Source: Streptomyces sp. Je 1-332
Lineage (GTDB): Bacteria > Actinomycetota > Actinomycetes > Streptomycetales > Streptomycetaceae
Direction of reading: 5' to 3'
Assembly (NCBI RefSeq): GCF_040730185.1
Contig: NZ_CP160402.1
Span: forward strand, 7,440,001 to 7,504,000
Length of the DNA: 64,000 nt
This document shows positions 27,003 through 36,046 of this stretch, one piece after another. Both the position numbers and the translations under genes were made by a program. The notes under the pieces are model-generated. The model worked only from the letters and a program-made list of their open reading frames with translations. It did no database searches and was not told the DNA's origin. Positions within the stretch are counted from its first letter, which is position 1. The number at the start of each line of letters is the position of its first letter.

Positions 27003-28822
27003 CGGGCGGCCGTCCCGGCGGAGGCCAACTCCCGCTCGGTGGACGGCACGTCGGCCGCAGGAGAGCGTTCATCGGGTCGGCCCTTGCGTCGCAGCCGCCG
27101 GGGGACCGGTACCCCGCCCGCCGCCGTCACCGCGAGAGCGCCGAGGAGAGCGAGCGCGGCCGCCGGCGCGAGCAGGGCCCAGGGGGCGCGTTCGGCGTAG
27201 GGCTGGTTCTCGGCGAGCAGCAGTCCCCACTCGGGGGACGGTGGCTGCGCGCCGAGGCCGAGGAAGCCGAGGGCGGCGATGGCCAGCGCGACCGCGGGCA
27301 GCCGCAGCAGCGCGTGGCGGGTGACGGGCGGCAGCACCGCGGGCAGCAGATGGTGCCGTAGCTGGTGCCGACGGCCCGCGCCCAGACTCCGTGTCGCCGT
27401 CAAGTGCAGCGTGGCGCGCTCCTGGAGGAGCAGGGCGGCCGTGTGGGCGGCGAGCGGAACCCACGCGACGGCGGCCACGGCGATCGCGGGGGTGGCCGCC
27501 CCGCTGCCGGCGACCCCGGCGACCAGGAGGCCGGCCAGCGTCGGGGGTATCGCGTTGAGCGTGTCGAGAAGGGGGCCGGAGAAGCGGGGCAGAAGACCGA
27601 GCAGGACACCGGCCGCCAGGGCGAAGGCGCTGATCCCCAGGGCCAGTGCGATCGTGTGGAGCGCGCCGTGGCCCACCCGGGCCAGGACATCGCGTCCCAG
27701 GGCGTCCGTGCCGAACGGGTGCGCCAGGGACGGTGCCTGGAGCCGGGCCGCGGTGTCCAGAGCCAGCGGGTCCCGGACCAGGCTGAGCATGATGATGCCG
27801 AGGAGGACACCGCCGTACAGCAGTGGCAGGCGGCTGGGCGCGGGGCGCTCGGGAAGGTGCAGGGTCGGCAGAGCTCCGTCGCGCAGTGCCGGGCCGCTCG
27901 TGAGCCGGGACGCGAGGCGGAAGAGACCGCCCGCCACGGCGGCGAGCAGGACGAGCGCGAGCGTGCCGGCCTGGAGCACGGGCAGATCCTGTGCCACCGA
28001 GGCCTGGAGCGTGGTGCGGCCGAGCCCGGGAATGTCGAAGACCTGCTCCACGGCGACCGCGCCACCGGTCAGGCCCACGACGAACAGACCGACGTTCGGC
28101 AGCAGTCCGGGGAAGCAGCGACGCAGCGCCTGCCGTGCGATGCGTCCGTGCGGGATGCCACGGGCCGCGGCGGCCCGCGCCCAGGGTTCGGCGAAGGCGC
28201 CGGGCAGCAGGTCGTCGAGGAGCCGCCCGAGCAGGGCGCCGGCGGGCAGCCCCAGCGAGAGCGCCGGCAGCACGAGCCACTGGGGTCCGTACCAGCCGAG
28301 GGCGGGCAGCCAGCCGAGCTGCACACCGACCACGGTGGCGAGCACCGACGCGGTCAGGAACTCGGGCAGCGTGGCCACGACCGCGGCCCCGCCGCCCGAG
28401 TGCTTGCGCCCGGAGAGCCTGCGCCGGGAGCCGAGCCACAGGGTGCGGGCGCACACCGCGCCGGCGGTCACGACGGCCACCGCAAGCGCCGCCGACATGA
28501 GCAGCAAGGAGACACCCAGGGCCTCGGTCACGGAGGGGAGTACCGCTTCGCCGGAGATCCACGACCGCCCGGCGTCACCGTGCGACAGCCCGTCCGCCCA
28601 CTGGCCGAGCAGATGCAACGGGCCGTCATCCAGGCCGAGTTCGGCGCGGGCGGCCGCCAGGGCCTCCGGGGTGGGTGTGCGCTCCGCGGCCCGCGCCTTG
28701 AGCACGGTGAGCGCCGGGTCGGTGCGCGAGAGCCAGGGCAGCAGACCGATCAGGCACAGCAGCGCGACGGCGATGACCACGCGCCAGAGCAGCGCCGGTC
28801 CGCGGACGAGCCCTTTTCGCAC
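26999..28822 (-). CDS. Fused DppB-DppC type ABC permease
   Basis: A 607-residue protein holding two binding-protein-dependent permease domains that are usually separate. The first (about 1-325, DppB/NikB type) has the coupling loop EPWARAAAARGIPHGRIARQALR and VEQVFDIPGLGR. The second (about 335-585, DppC/NikC type) has HPFGTDALGRDVLARV, the LGAGRRHQLRHHLLP coupling loop and FLGLGAQPPSPEWG. Such permeases import peptides, nickel chelates or opine metallophores. GTG start, six bases after the binding-protein gene. No ATPase gene lies in the cluster, so it must borrow one. Functional class firm, substrate unknown. Confidence 0.88.
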   Translation of the reverse strand: MRKGLVRGPALLWRVVIAVALLCLIGLLPWLSRTDPALTVLKARAAERTPTPEALAAARAELGLDDGPLHLLGQWADGLSHGDAGRSWISGEAVLPSVTEALGVSLLLMSAALAVAVVTAGAVCARTLWLGSRRRLSGRKHSGGGAAVVATLPEFLTASVLATVVGVQLGWLPALGWYGPQWLVLPALSLGLPAGALLGRLLDDLLPGAFAEPWARAAAARGIPHGRIARQALRRCFPGLLPNVGLFVVGLTGGAVAVEQVFDIPGLGRTTLQASVAQDLPVLQAGTLALVLLAAVAGGLFRLASRLTSGPALRDGALPTLHLPERPAPSRLPLLYGGVLLGIIMLSLVRDPLALDTAARLQAPSLAHPFGTDALGRDVLARVGHGALHTIALALGISAFALAAGVLLGLLPRFSGPLLDTLNAIPPTLAGLLVAGVAGSGAATPAIAVAAVAWVPLAAHTAALLLQERATLHLTATRSLGAGRRHQLRHHLLPAVLPPVTRHALLRLPAVALAIAALGFLGLGAQPPSPEWGLLLAENQPYAERAPWALLAPAAALALLGALAVTAAGGVPVPRRLRRKGRPDERSPAADVPSTERELASAGTAAR

Positions 28823-28828
28823 GGGTCC

Positions 28829-30328
28829 TCAGCGCCTGGTGCCGGTACCGACGAGCGCCCGCTCGTACGGGTCGAGGATCTCGCCCCGCACCGAACCGCC
28901 GACGCCCGTGATGATCCGCTGATGGACCAGCGGAACGACCGCGTCGGTGCCGAGGATCGCGGACTCGGCGGCCATGGTCGCGTCCTGCCGCTTCGCGGTG
29001 TCGGCCGTGTTCTCGGCCTTGCGCACGGCCTTGTCGACCGAGGTGTCGCACAACTGGGAGAGGTTGTAGCTGCCCTCACAGGTGTAGTCGCTGGCGAGGA
29101 CCGACACGGGGTCGCCGGTGTCGAGCATCGTGTTGCGTGCGCCGACGAACGCGTCGAACTTCCCCGCCAGCGCGTCACCCTCGATGCGGGAGGACTCACG
29201 CACCTCCAGCGTGACCTTGAACCCGGCCTTCTGCAGCTGCTGCTTGAGCACCTGGGCGACCTCGGGCAGCTCGGGCCGGTTGTCGTACGTGGCCAGGGTG
29301 ATGGTCTTGCCGCCGGGCGAGGTGGCCCGCGCCCGGCCCTCGGGCTTCTCCCGCTTCCCCTCGGCCCAGTTCAGGGCGGGGCCGAAGATGCCCCTGCCAG
29401 TGTCGGCATGGCCCTCGTACACATCCTTGGCGAGCGCGGAGGTGTCGATCGCGGCGCGGGCCGCGGCGCGCAGCCCTGGATCCTTGAAGGCGCCCTTCTC
29501 CGTGTTGAGCTGGAGGGCGGTGGTGCGGGCCGTCGCGGTCTCGCGGCCGTGCCCCTTGTCGAGGGAGGCGGCCTGCGAGACGGGGACGGCCTCGGCGATG
29601 TCCACGTCGCCGGTGCGCAGGGCGTTGGTGCGCGCGGTGCCGTCGGCGATGAACCGCGCGTCCACACCGGAGGCCTGCGCACGACCGCCCCAGTAGTCGT
29701 CGAAACGGTCAAGGGTGGCAGCGGCGGCGCCGGTGGTCTTCGTGAGCTCGAAGGGGCCCGTGGCGGTGCCCACCGGACTGACCTTGTCCCCCTTCTCGTA
29801 CGCCTTCGCGGAGAGCACGGCGAGACCGGGGCTCGACAGGCGCAGCGGAAGCGCCGGGTCAGGGGCCTTGGTGGTGATCCGGACCTGGTCGTCGCCGACG
29901 GGCTCGGCGGTGAGTGACACCCCGGACAGCGCGGCGGTGACGGGCTCGGCCTTGCCCGCATGGGTGAGGGCCGACGCGACGGCGGCCGGTGTGACACGGC
30001 TGCCGTCCTGGAACTCGGCCTGGCGCAGGGTGAACAGCCAGCCGCGGTCGCCCTCCTGCTTCCAGGACGCGGCGAGCGCGGGGGCGGCGGCGCCGTTCGC
30101 GTCCAGCTTCGTCAGGCCCTCGGTGACGCCGAGACGGCTGAGGAGGGTGGCGTCGGCGCCGTACGGGGAGAAGTTCTCGGAGGGAGGGAAGGCCAGCGCG
30201 ACCTTCAGCCTGGCGCCGTCCGCGGTGTCGCCGGACGCGTCGTTCTTGGCCGCGAAACAGCCGGCGAGCAGCGGGGCGACGAGCAGGCCGGCTATGAGGG
30301 GGAGGGGCCGGGGGCGGACGGAGCGCAT
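28829..30328 (-). CDS. Extracellular solute-binding lipoprotein, family 5 (peptide/nickel/opine)
   Basis: A 499-residue lipoprotein. The signal peptide MRSVRPRPLPLIAGLLVAPLLAGC ends in a lipobox with acylated Cys24. The SBP_bac_5 domain follows: ENFSPYGADATLLSRLGVTEGL, LAASWKQEGDRGWLFTLRQAEFQDGSRVTPAAV, then the GTGPFEL-like TATGPFELTK segment. It captures the ligand for the fused permease. I use ATG 30328 (GAGGACC before it) rather than the longer upstream frame, which lacks a signal at its N-terminus. A Zur-like box lies 52 bases upstream, so expression is probably raised at low zinc. Confidence 0.9.
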   Translation of the reverse strand: MRSVRPRPLPLIAGLLVAPLLAGCFAAKNDASGDTADGARLKVALAFPPSENFSPYGADATLLSRLGVTEGLTKLDANGAAAPALAASWKQEGDRGWLFTLRQAEFQDGSRVTPAAVASALTHAGKAEPVTAALSGVSLTAEPVGDDQVRITTKAPDPALPLRLSSPGLAVLSAKAYEKGDKVSPVGTATGPFELTKTTGAAAATLDRFDDYWGGRAQASGVDARFIADGTARTNALRTGDVDIAEAVPVSQAASLDKGHGRETATARTTALQLNTEKGAFKDPGLRAAARAAIDTSALAKDVYEGHADTGRGIFGPALNWAEGKREKPEGRARATSPGGKTITLATYDNRPELPEVAQVLKQQLQKAGFKVTLEVRESSRIEGDALAGKFDAFVGARNTMLDTGDPVSVLASDYTCEGSYNLSQLCDTSVDKAVRKAENTADTAKRQDATMAAESAILGTDAVVPLVHQRIITGVGGSVRGEILDPYERALVGTGTRR

Positions 30329-30379
30329 GGTCCTCGTTCTCGGGGTGGGGGGTGTCCTGAAGTGCGGCCACAGGTTACA

Positions 30380-30394
30380 TGACAACCATTTCCA
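30380..30394. promoter_or_regulatory. Zur-box-like site
   Basis: On the minus strand TGGAAATGGTTGTCA matches 12 of 15 positions of the actinobacterial Zur consensus TGAAAATGATTTTCA, with the outer TG/CA and the central AAATG-TT pattern kept. It is flanked by A and T, extending the dyad. A -10-like TAACCT begins just downstream. It is the only operator-like sequence upstream of the binding protein-permease-MFS operon. Confidence 0.55.
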
Positions 30395-30448
30395 TTAATG
30401 GGCGGGGGTGGGGTCATGTCTGTGCCCGGGGGAGGGGGGCTTGGGCTG

Positions 30449-31000
30449 CTACGGGGCCTGTGGCTGCCGCATGGGCACTTCGAAGTGCATGACGCGCGAC
30501 GCCCCGCCGTCCTCGCGCTCGTCGTGCACGACCTTCCCCAGGGAGCGCCAGAAGCCCTCGGCGCCGGTCACCGCCGGGTCGGTGTGCAGATAGACGGAGC
30601 GATATCCACCGTCCGTCGCCGCGAACTCCAGGAGCTCGCCGACCAGCTGCCGGGCAAGGCCGCGGCGCCGGTGCTCGGCCCGCACGTAGACGCGCCGCAG
30701 CTGCGCCGTCTCGCCCGAGGGGAAGCGGTCGGCGATCCAGCGCGGGTTCGGCGGGTGTGCCGGGCCGCGGGAGTCGAGGGCGGCGGTGGCCGCGACCGCC
30801 CCGTCCCGCTCGTCCACCGCGACGAGCAGGGTGTGGCGGGCGGGTCTCAGATACGCGCCGTCGAGGTCGATGATGTCGCCGTGCCAGCGCGGCACGTATC
30901 CCGTGCCGAAGTCGTGGTAGACGGTGTCGAGCATGACGGCCCGCGCGGCGCCGAGGTCGTCGGCGGTGGCCGTTCTGATGCGGTATCCAAGCACTTGCAC
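30449..31000 (-). CDS. GNAT-family N-acetyltransferase
   Basis: A GNAT of up to 183 residues. The acetyl-CoA motif is AQLRRVYVRAEHRRRGLARQLVGELLEFA (with R-R-G-L-A), followed by YRSVYLHTDPAVTGAEGFWRSLGKVV. Start uncertain: GTG 31000 is too close to AGGA, and the GTG two codons later fits better. The substrate is unknown. It is upstream of the Zur-like box and on the same strand as the import operon, but separated by 120 bases and probably independent. Confidence 0.82.
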   Translation of the reverse strand: MQVLGYRIRTATADDLGAARAVMLDTVYHDFGTGYVPRWHGDIIDLDGAYLRPARHTLLVAVDERDGAVAATAALDSRGPAHPPNPRWIADRFPSGETAQLRRVYVRAEHRRRGLARQLVGELLEFAATDGGYRSVYLHTDPAVTGAEGFWRSLGKVVHDEREDGGASRVMHFEVPMRQPQAP

Positions 31001-31022
31001 ATCCTAAGCATTAAGGCGATAG

Positions 31023-32558
<1,536 letters not shown>

Positions 32559-32584
32559 CCTCCTCCTCACCGGTCGTACGCACA

Positions 32585-32626
32585 ACAGCGGGCCCCGGCG
32601 GACTTCGATCCGCCGGGGCCCGCTGT
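32585..32626 (+). terminator. argG terminator
   Basis: Perfect 18-bp arms ACAGCGGGCCCCGGCGGA and TCCGCCGGGGCCCGCTGT around a 6-base loop CTTCGA, 27 bases past the argG stop. It can also serve the converging gene at 32647. Confidence 0.85.
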
Positions 32627-32646
32627 CGCGCGTACGTGAGATGGCC

Positions 32647-33210
32647 CTAGATGCTCAGGAGCCGTTCCGTCGCTTCGCGGTACTGGCGCAGCGCGAGGCG
32701 CAGTTCTTCCGTATGCGCTTCGGTGTCGTGGCCCTGCCAGCCCGCGCGCAGAGTGCGCCGCCGTTCCGTGAGGGTCTCGGTCAGATGCCTGACGGCGTCG
32801 TCGAAGAGACCGTCAGCCTCTTCCACCGCCTGGCGCGGGCTCTCGACGAAGGTGCTGAGAGCCTGTTGCAGCCGCAGGCCGAACTTGTCCCGCTCGTCCT
32901 GCGCAAGCAGCACGGGGCCGGATTCGGTGCCCGCGACGTGGGAGCCGGAGGCGTGGGAGCCGACGGCGTGGGAGCCGGAGCCCGGGGCGCCTGCGGCAGG
33001 GGAGGGAGGCGCGGCGTGCGCCGGGGCAGGAGCGGGGACGCCGCTGCCGGGGGCCTGCTCACGCGGTGTGCCGATACCCGGCTCGTGCGGTGTGCCGATG
33101 CCCTGCTCGCGCGGTGTGCCGATGCCTTGCTCACGCGGTGTGCCGATACCCGGCTCGCCCGGCGTGCCGATGCCCTGTTCGCGCGGTGTGCGGTGCTGTG
33201 CGTCCGTCAT
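32647..33210 (-). CDS. Hypothetical protein with N-terminal GIGTPREQ repeats
   Basis: A 187-residue protein of unknown function. After MTDAQHRT, about six units of eight residues (PREQGIGT, with PGEPGIGT and PHEPGIGT variants) occupy residues 8-55; they come from 24-bp tandem repeats in the DNA. A low-complexity Ala/Pro/Gly/Ser-His stretch follows to about residue 100. The C-terminal 80 residues (DKFGLRLQQALSTFVESPRQAVEEADGLFDDAVRHL...) are helical and resemble the second half of the upstream gene product, sharing FVESPxQAVxEAD. The ATG overlaps the upstream stop (ATGA). Probably a structural or scaffolding protein; no catalytic motif seen. Confidence 0.75.
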   Translation of the reverse strand: MTDAQHRTPREQGIGTPGEPGIGTPREQGIGTPREQGIGTPHEPGIGTPREQAPGSGVPAPAPAHAAPPSPAAGAPGSGSHAVGSHASGSHVAGTESGPVLLAQDERDKFGLRLQQALSTFVESPRQAVEEADGLFDDAVRHLTETLTERRRTLRAGWQGHDTEAHTEELRLALRQYREATERLLSI

Positions 33211-33830
33211 GACGTGCCACTTCCCTTCGCGTGGCGCCGGGGCAGTGCCCACGGTGCGTGGCCGCGGTCGGCGGTGGAGTCTCCGCCGTGCCGGTTGGAG
33301 TCGACCGTGTGCTCGGTGACCAGTGCCTCGAAGAGGCGTCGGGCCTCGACCATGGCCTCGCGCATTTCCTCGGTACCGCCCTGCCCGCGGGTCGCCGTGT
33401 GCACCTTGCGGTAGCCGTGCACGGAGTGGGCGTGGTGGACGGAGAGCGCGGCGACCTGCTCATCGAAGCGCGAACCGTCGGGGAAGCCCCGGTCCCTGGC
33501 CAGTCGGGCAAGGAGGGCGTCGGCCTCGACGACGGCCTGTTGCGGTGATTCGACGAACTGCTCCTGGACGTCGGCCCACTGGGCCACGTAGCGCTCGCGC
33601 GCCCCGGGCGGCAGAGGCTGGGCCTTGACGGAGCCGTGGAGTCGTACGCGCTCGCGGAGCTCCTGTTCTGCTGCCCGTACGTCCCCGTCATGACGGGCGA
33701 CGGTGTGGTCGTACTCGGGCCCGAAGCGATGCTTCAGGCCGCGTCCGCCGCCCCGGGCTCGCCGCAGTCCGACGAAGAGGACGGCGGCTACCGCGATGAC
33801 GACCACGGCGATGATGACGGCGGTGATCAT
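33207..33830 (-). CDS. Membrane-anchored hypothetical protein, paralogous to its neighbour
   Basis: A 207-residue protein starting at ATG 33830 after GGAGGCAGCC. Residues 2-21 are one transmembrane helix (ITAVIIAVVVIAVAAVLFVG); the rest is a charged, helical cytoplasmic region with LKHRFGPEYDHTVARHDGDVRAAEQELRERV near 33-63 and the QFVESPQQAVVEADALLARLARDRGFP segment that recurs in the next gene. This pair looks like a duplication followed by loss of the membrane anchor in one copy. Four-base overlap with the downstream gene. Function unknown. Confidence 0.8.
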   Translation of the reverse strand: MITAVIIAVVVIAVAAVLFVGLRRARGGGRGLKHRFGPEYDHTVARHDGDVRAAEQELRERVRLHGSVKAQPLPPGARERYVAQWADVQEQFVESPQQAVVEADALLARLARDRGFPDGSRFDEQVAALSVHHAHSVHGYRKVHTATRGQGGTEEMREAMVEARRLFEALVTEHTVDSNRHGGDSTADRGHAPWALPRRHAKGSGTS

Positions 33831-33874
33831 GGCTGCCTCCCTTGAACTCGTGGTCCGTTCAGCTGGTTTCGTTG

Positions 33875-33958
33875 GTCGTTCGGTGCTGATGGCCTGCCGG
33901 TGGGCACCCACGCGACGCGGGCACCGATCGGGGCACATGTCATCAGCGGTCGAACGAC
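33875..33958. repeat. Long-range inverted repeat in a gene-free 364-base interval
   Basis: GTCGTTCG (33875-33882) and GCTGATG (33885-33891) are complementary to CGAACGAC (33951-33958) and CATCAGC (33941-33947). The arms enclose 49 bases. It is upstream of the membrane-anchored hypothetical gene. I see no gene in 33831-34194; the other notable element there is the tandem repeat at 34117. Confidence 0.5.
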
Positions 33959-34116
33959 TGCTTCCGGGTTCGCATGGCGGCCGAGTACCCCCAACTTCGG
34001 CGATCAGTCGGCCCGGGGGCGCTTCACCCGGCTCGGGAGCGTCGACACGCCCGCGCCTCCGTGGTCGCCGGATCCGTCGCGTCGAATGACATGCTCAAAC
34101 GATCAGTGCTGCCGAG

Positions 34117-34156
34117 ACCGCAGTACGGCGAGTGCCACCGCAGTACGGCGAGTGCC
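34117..34156 (+). repeat. Exact 20-bp tandem duplication upstream of the receiver-like gene
   Basis: Two adjoining identical 20-bp units that begin ACCGCAGTACGG and end CGAGTGCC. The unit equals about two helical turns, so two protein molecules would bind the same face. It ends 38 bases before the GTG start at 34195, in promoter range. Confidence 0.8.
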
Positions 34157-34194
34157 GGTGAAACCTGGACCACCACGCGAAGGACAGGTGCGAA

Positions 34195-34563
34195 GTGCTG
34201 ACCGTGCTGGTGCTGGCCGCCGATCACCGGGCCGTCGACCTGATCCCACAGATCGAGGCCGTCCCCGGCGTGTACGTCAGCTCCCAGACGGACGACAGCT
34301 TCCTCGCCATGGCGCGGGCCCGCGCACTGCTGCCGGACGTCCTGGTCATCGACCTCAGCGCCCGTTTCACCGGTGACGCCGCGACGGTCATCGACCAGGC
34401 CCGCCAACTCGAGCCGCCCAGCCACATCCTGGTCCACTCGGGCGACGCCGTGGTGGGGGACGTTTCCGCGGCGGGCGTGGTCGGACCCGCTCCCGGCGGT
34501 TCACCACAGGGGCTCGCCCACGCGGTGGCACGTCTGGCCGGCGACCTGGCCCCGCCGCCGTGA
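34195..34563 (+). CDS. Small receiver-like domain protein, degenerate
   Basis: A 122-residue protein with the pattern of a CheY-like fold: VLVLAADHRAVDLI (beta1-alpha1), VSSQTDDSFLAMARARALLPDVLVIDLSAR (alpha2-beta3, Asp in VIDLS at the phospho-acceptor place) and HILVHSGD. The usual acidic pair after beta1 is only partly present (AADH) and no conserved lysine is evident, so it may not be phosphorylated. GTG start with AGGACAGG upstream. No output domain is attached. Confidence in the fold is moderate, in function low. Confidence 0.6.
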   Translation: MLTVLVLAADHRAVDLIPQIEAVPGVYVSSQTDDSFLAMARARALLPDVLVIDLSARFTGDAATVIDQARQLEPPSHILVHSGDAVVGDVSAAGVVGPAPGGSPQGLAHAVARLAGDLAPPP

Positions 34564-34608
34564 CCAGGCCGCCCGAAGCCTCCTGTGCCTGACTTCTACG
34601 CCTGACTC

Positions 34609-34869
34609 CTACGCCTGCGCGACCCGCACCGAGAGTCCGTAGTCCAGTTCGGACCCGTCGACCAAGAGCGCCTCCACGGTGCGGGTCTCGGGATCGATGT
34701 CGGCCTCCATGCCGTCACCCGCGTACCGGGGGAACCCGGACGCGCCGGTCTCGCCCGTGGCGACCACGACGGCCGAGCGCAGGGCGCCGCGGGCGTCGGT
34801 CGTACTCGCGCCGTCCCCCGTGAACTCGGGGACCAGCAGGATCTCGAAACGCTGTGGGACAGTGTTCAT
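34609..34869 (-). CDS. Small conserved hypothetical protein
   Basis: An 86-residue acidic protein, MNTVPQRFEILLVPEFTGDG at its start and ELDYGLSVRVAQA at its end; no membrane segment or known motif. Codon use is coding-like (strong G/C at third positions). The ATG at 34869 has no good ribosome-binding site, so the start is tentative. It lies 28 bases downstream of the VOC gene on the same strand and could share its transcript. Confidence 0.6.
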   Translation of the reverse strand: MNTVPQRFEILLVPEFTGDGASTTDARGALRSAVVVATGETGASGFPRYAGDGMEADIDPETRTVEALLVDGSELDYGLSVRVAQA

Positions 34870-34897
34870 GCACGTGACGCTAGACAGGACTCGCCCG

Positions 34898-35332
34898 TCA
34901 CGCATGTCCAGGGCGTGCGTACGGCCGGGTCATGATCTCCATGTTGTGGCCGTCCGGATCGTCGAAGTACGCGCCGCGACCACCGAACCAGCGGTTGATG
35001 TGGCCGGGTTCGGTGTGGCCGGGGTCGGCGTAGTACGTGACCCCGACCGTCTCCAGGCGAGCGATCATGGCGTCGAACTGCTCGTCGGGCACGAGGAACG
35101 CGTAGTGCTGGGGCTGGATCGGCTCGTCGCTCAGCTCGTAGTAGTCGAGCGTCACGCCGTTGCCGAGGTCGACAGGCAGGAACGGCCCGAACGGGGCGCC
35201 GACCTTCAGGCCGAGGATCACCGCGAGGAACTCGGACGACAGCTGCCGGTCCCTGGCGTGCACCACGGTGTGGTTCAACTGGACGGTCGTGACAGGTGAA
35301 GTGGGGTCGTGCTGGGGCTGGTCGTACGGCAT
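34898..35332 (-). CDS. VOC-family (glyoxalase/dioxygenase superfamily) protein
   Basis: A 144-residue single vicinal-oxygen-chelate domain pair: QLNHTVVHARDRQLSSEFLAVILGL at 18-42 gives the first metal histidine, and DPDGHNMEIMTRP near 124-136 the terminal Glu. HYAFLVPDEQF lies between. Members are glyoxalases, ring-cleaving dioxygenases or resistance proteins, so no substrate is assigned. Cytosolic, no signal peptide. Confidence 0.85.
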   Translation of the reverse strand: MPYDQPQHDPTSPVTTVQLNHTVVHARDRQLSSEFLAVILGLKVGAPFGPFLPVDLGNGVTLDYYELSDEPIQPQHYAFLVPDEQFDAMIARLETVGVTYYADPGHTEPGHINRWFGGRGAYFDDPDGHNMEIMTRPYARPGHA

Positions 35333-35572
35333 GTGTGAGGTCTCTTCCGGGTCTTGGATCCGCTGAGGAAGCGCCGCGTGGGGCGCCGGAGAAAGGACGG
35401 AAGAGGGATCGGCGGGGCTCTGGCCCGCCTCGCGCTCACGCCGAGGCCGGGTGCCTCACTCGTACGTGGCCCATGGCCGACCCGGCAGTCACCCGAGTGA
35501 CCTTACGGGGCGCAGTGGGGCGGGGCAACGCGATTTTCGCCCGTATCGGAGGGGCGTCCGCGCCGACGCCGA

Positions 35573-35642
35573 CCGGCGGCGCACCGCCGGCAGGCGGGCG
35601 TTAGCCTCGTCCAGGACGACGAGGCAGTGGAAGGCAGTGGAA
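35573..35642 (+). promoter_or_regulatory. Promoter/operator region of the BlaI-M56 pair
   Basis: A perfect 7-bp dyad CCGGCGG-CGCA-CCGCCGG (35573-35590) is followed by a -10-like TAGCCT (35602-35607) and two direct copies of GGCAGTGGAA (35623-35642) just before the start codon. The remainder of 35333-35653 shows no gene. No classical TACA-N-TGTA BlaI operator is seen. Confidence 0.4.
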
Positions 35643-35653
35643 GGGAGAGGGGC

Positions 35654-36040
35654 GTGGCGGAGCAGCGGCGTCCCCGGCGACGGGGGCAGGGTGAGCTGGA
35701 GGCGCAGGTCCTGGCCGCCCTGCGCGAGGCGGAGGGTCCCGCTACCGCGGGCTGGGTGCAGGAGCGGCTCGGCGCGGACCTCGCGTACACGACCGTCGTG
35801 ACGATCCTGAGCCGGCTCCTGGACAAGGGCGCCGTGACCCGCGAGCGCGAGGGCCGCTCCTTCGCGTGGACGCCGTCGGCCGACGAGGCGGGCCTCGCGG
35901 CACGCAAGATGCGCAAGGTACTCGACGGGGAGCGCGACCGGCAGGCGGTCCTCGCCAGCTTCCTCACCGAGCTGCCCCCGGGTGACGAGCGGCTGCTGCG
36001 TGAACTCCTGCGGCAGGACGAGGCGGAGAAGGACGACTGA
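35654..36040 (+). CDS. BlaI/MecI/CopY-family transcriptional repressor
   Basis: A 128-residue winged-helix repressor. The DNA-binding domain is ELEAQVLAALREAEGPATAGWVQERLGADLAYTTVVTILSRLLDKGAVTREREGRSFAWTP in outline (about 13-73), with the typical YTTVxTILxRLxxKG recognition region; the C-terminal helices mediate dimerisation. BlaI-type repressors are inactivated by proteolysis triggered by a membrane metallopeptidase, and such a gene follows six bases after the stop. GTG start preceded by GGGAGAGG. Confidence 0.93.
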   Translation: MAEQRRPRRRGQGELEAQVLAALREAEGPATAGWVQERLGADLAYTTVVTILSRLLDKGAVTREREGRSFAWTPSADEAGLAARKMRKVLDGERDRQAVLASFLTELPPGDERLLRELLRQDEAEKDD

Positions 36041-36046
36041 ACCGTC

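Noticed and set aside
27365..29917. Long plus-strand frame (850 codons) across the permease and binding-protein genes
   Set aside because: Antisense to two well-supported genes; low-complexity Gln/Arg/Gly composition and no ribosome-binding site.
32660..33210. CRISPR-like array
   Set aside because: The 24-bp repeats are in frame, have no spacers and code for GIGTPREQ units.
33900..34376. Plus-strand frame over the 34117 repeat
   Set aside because: It runs through a promoter-like region and has no similarity or start signal.
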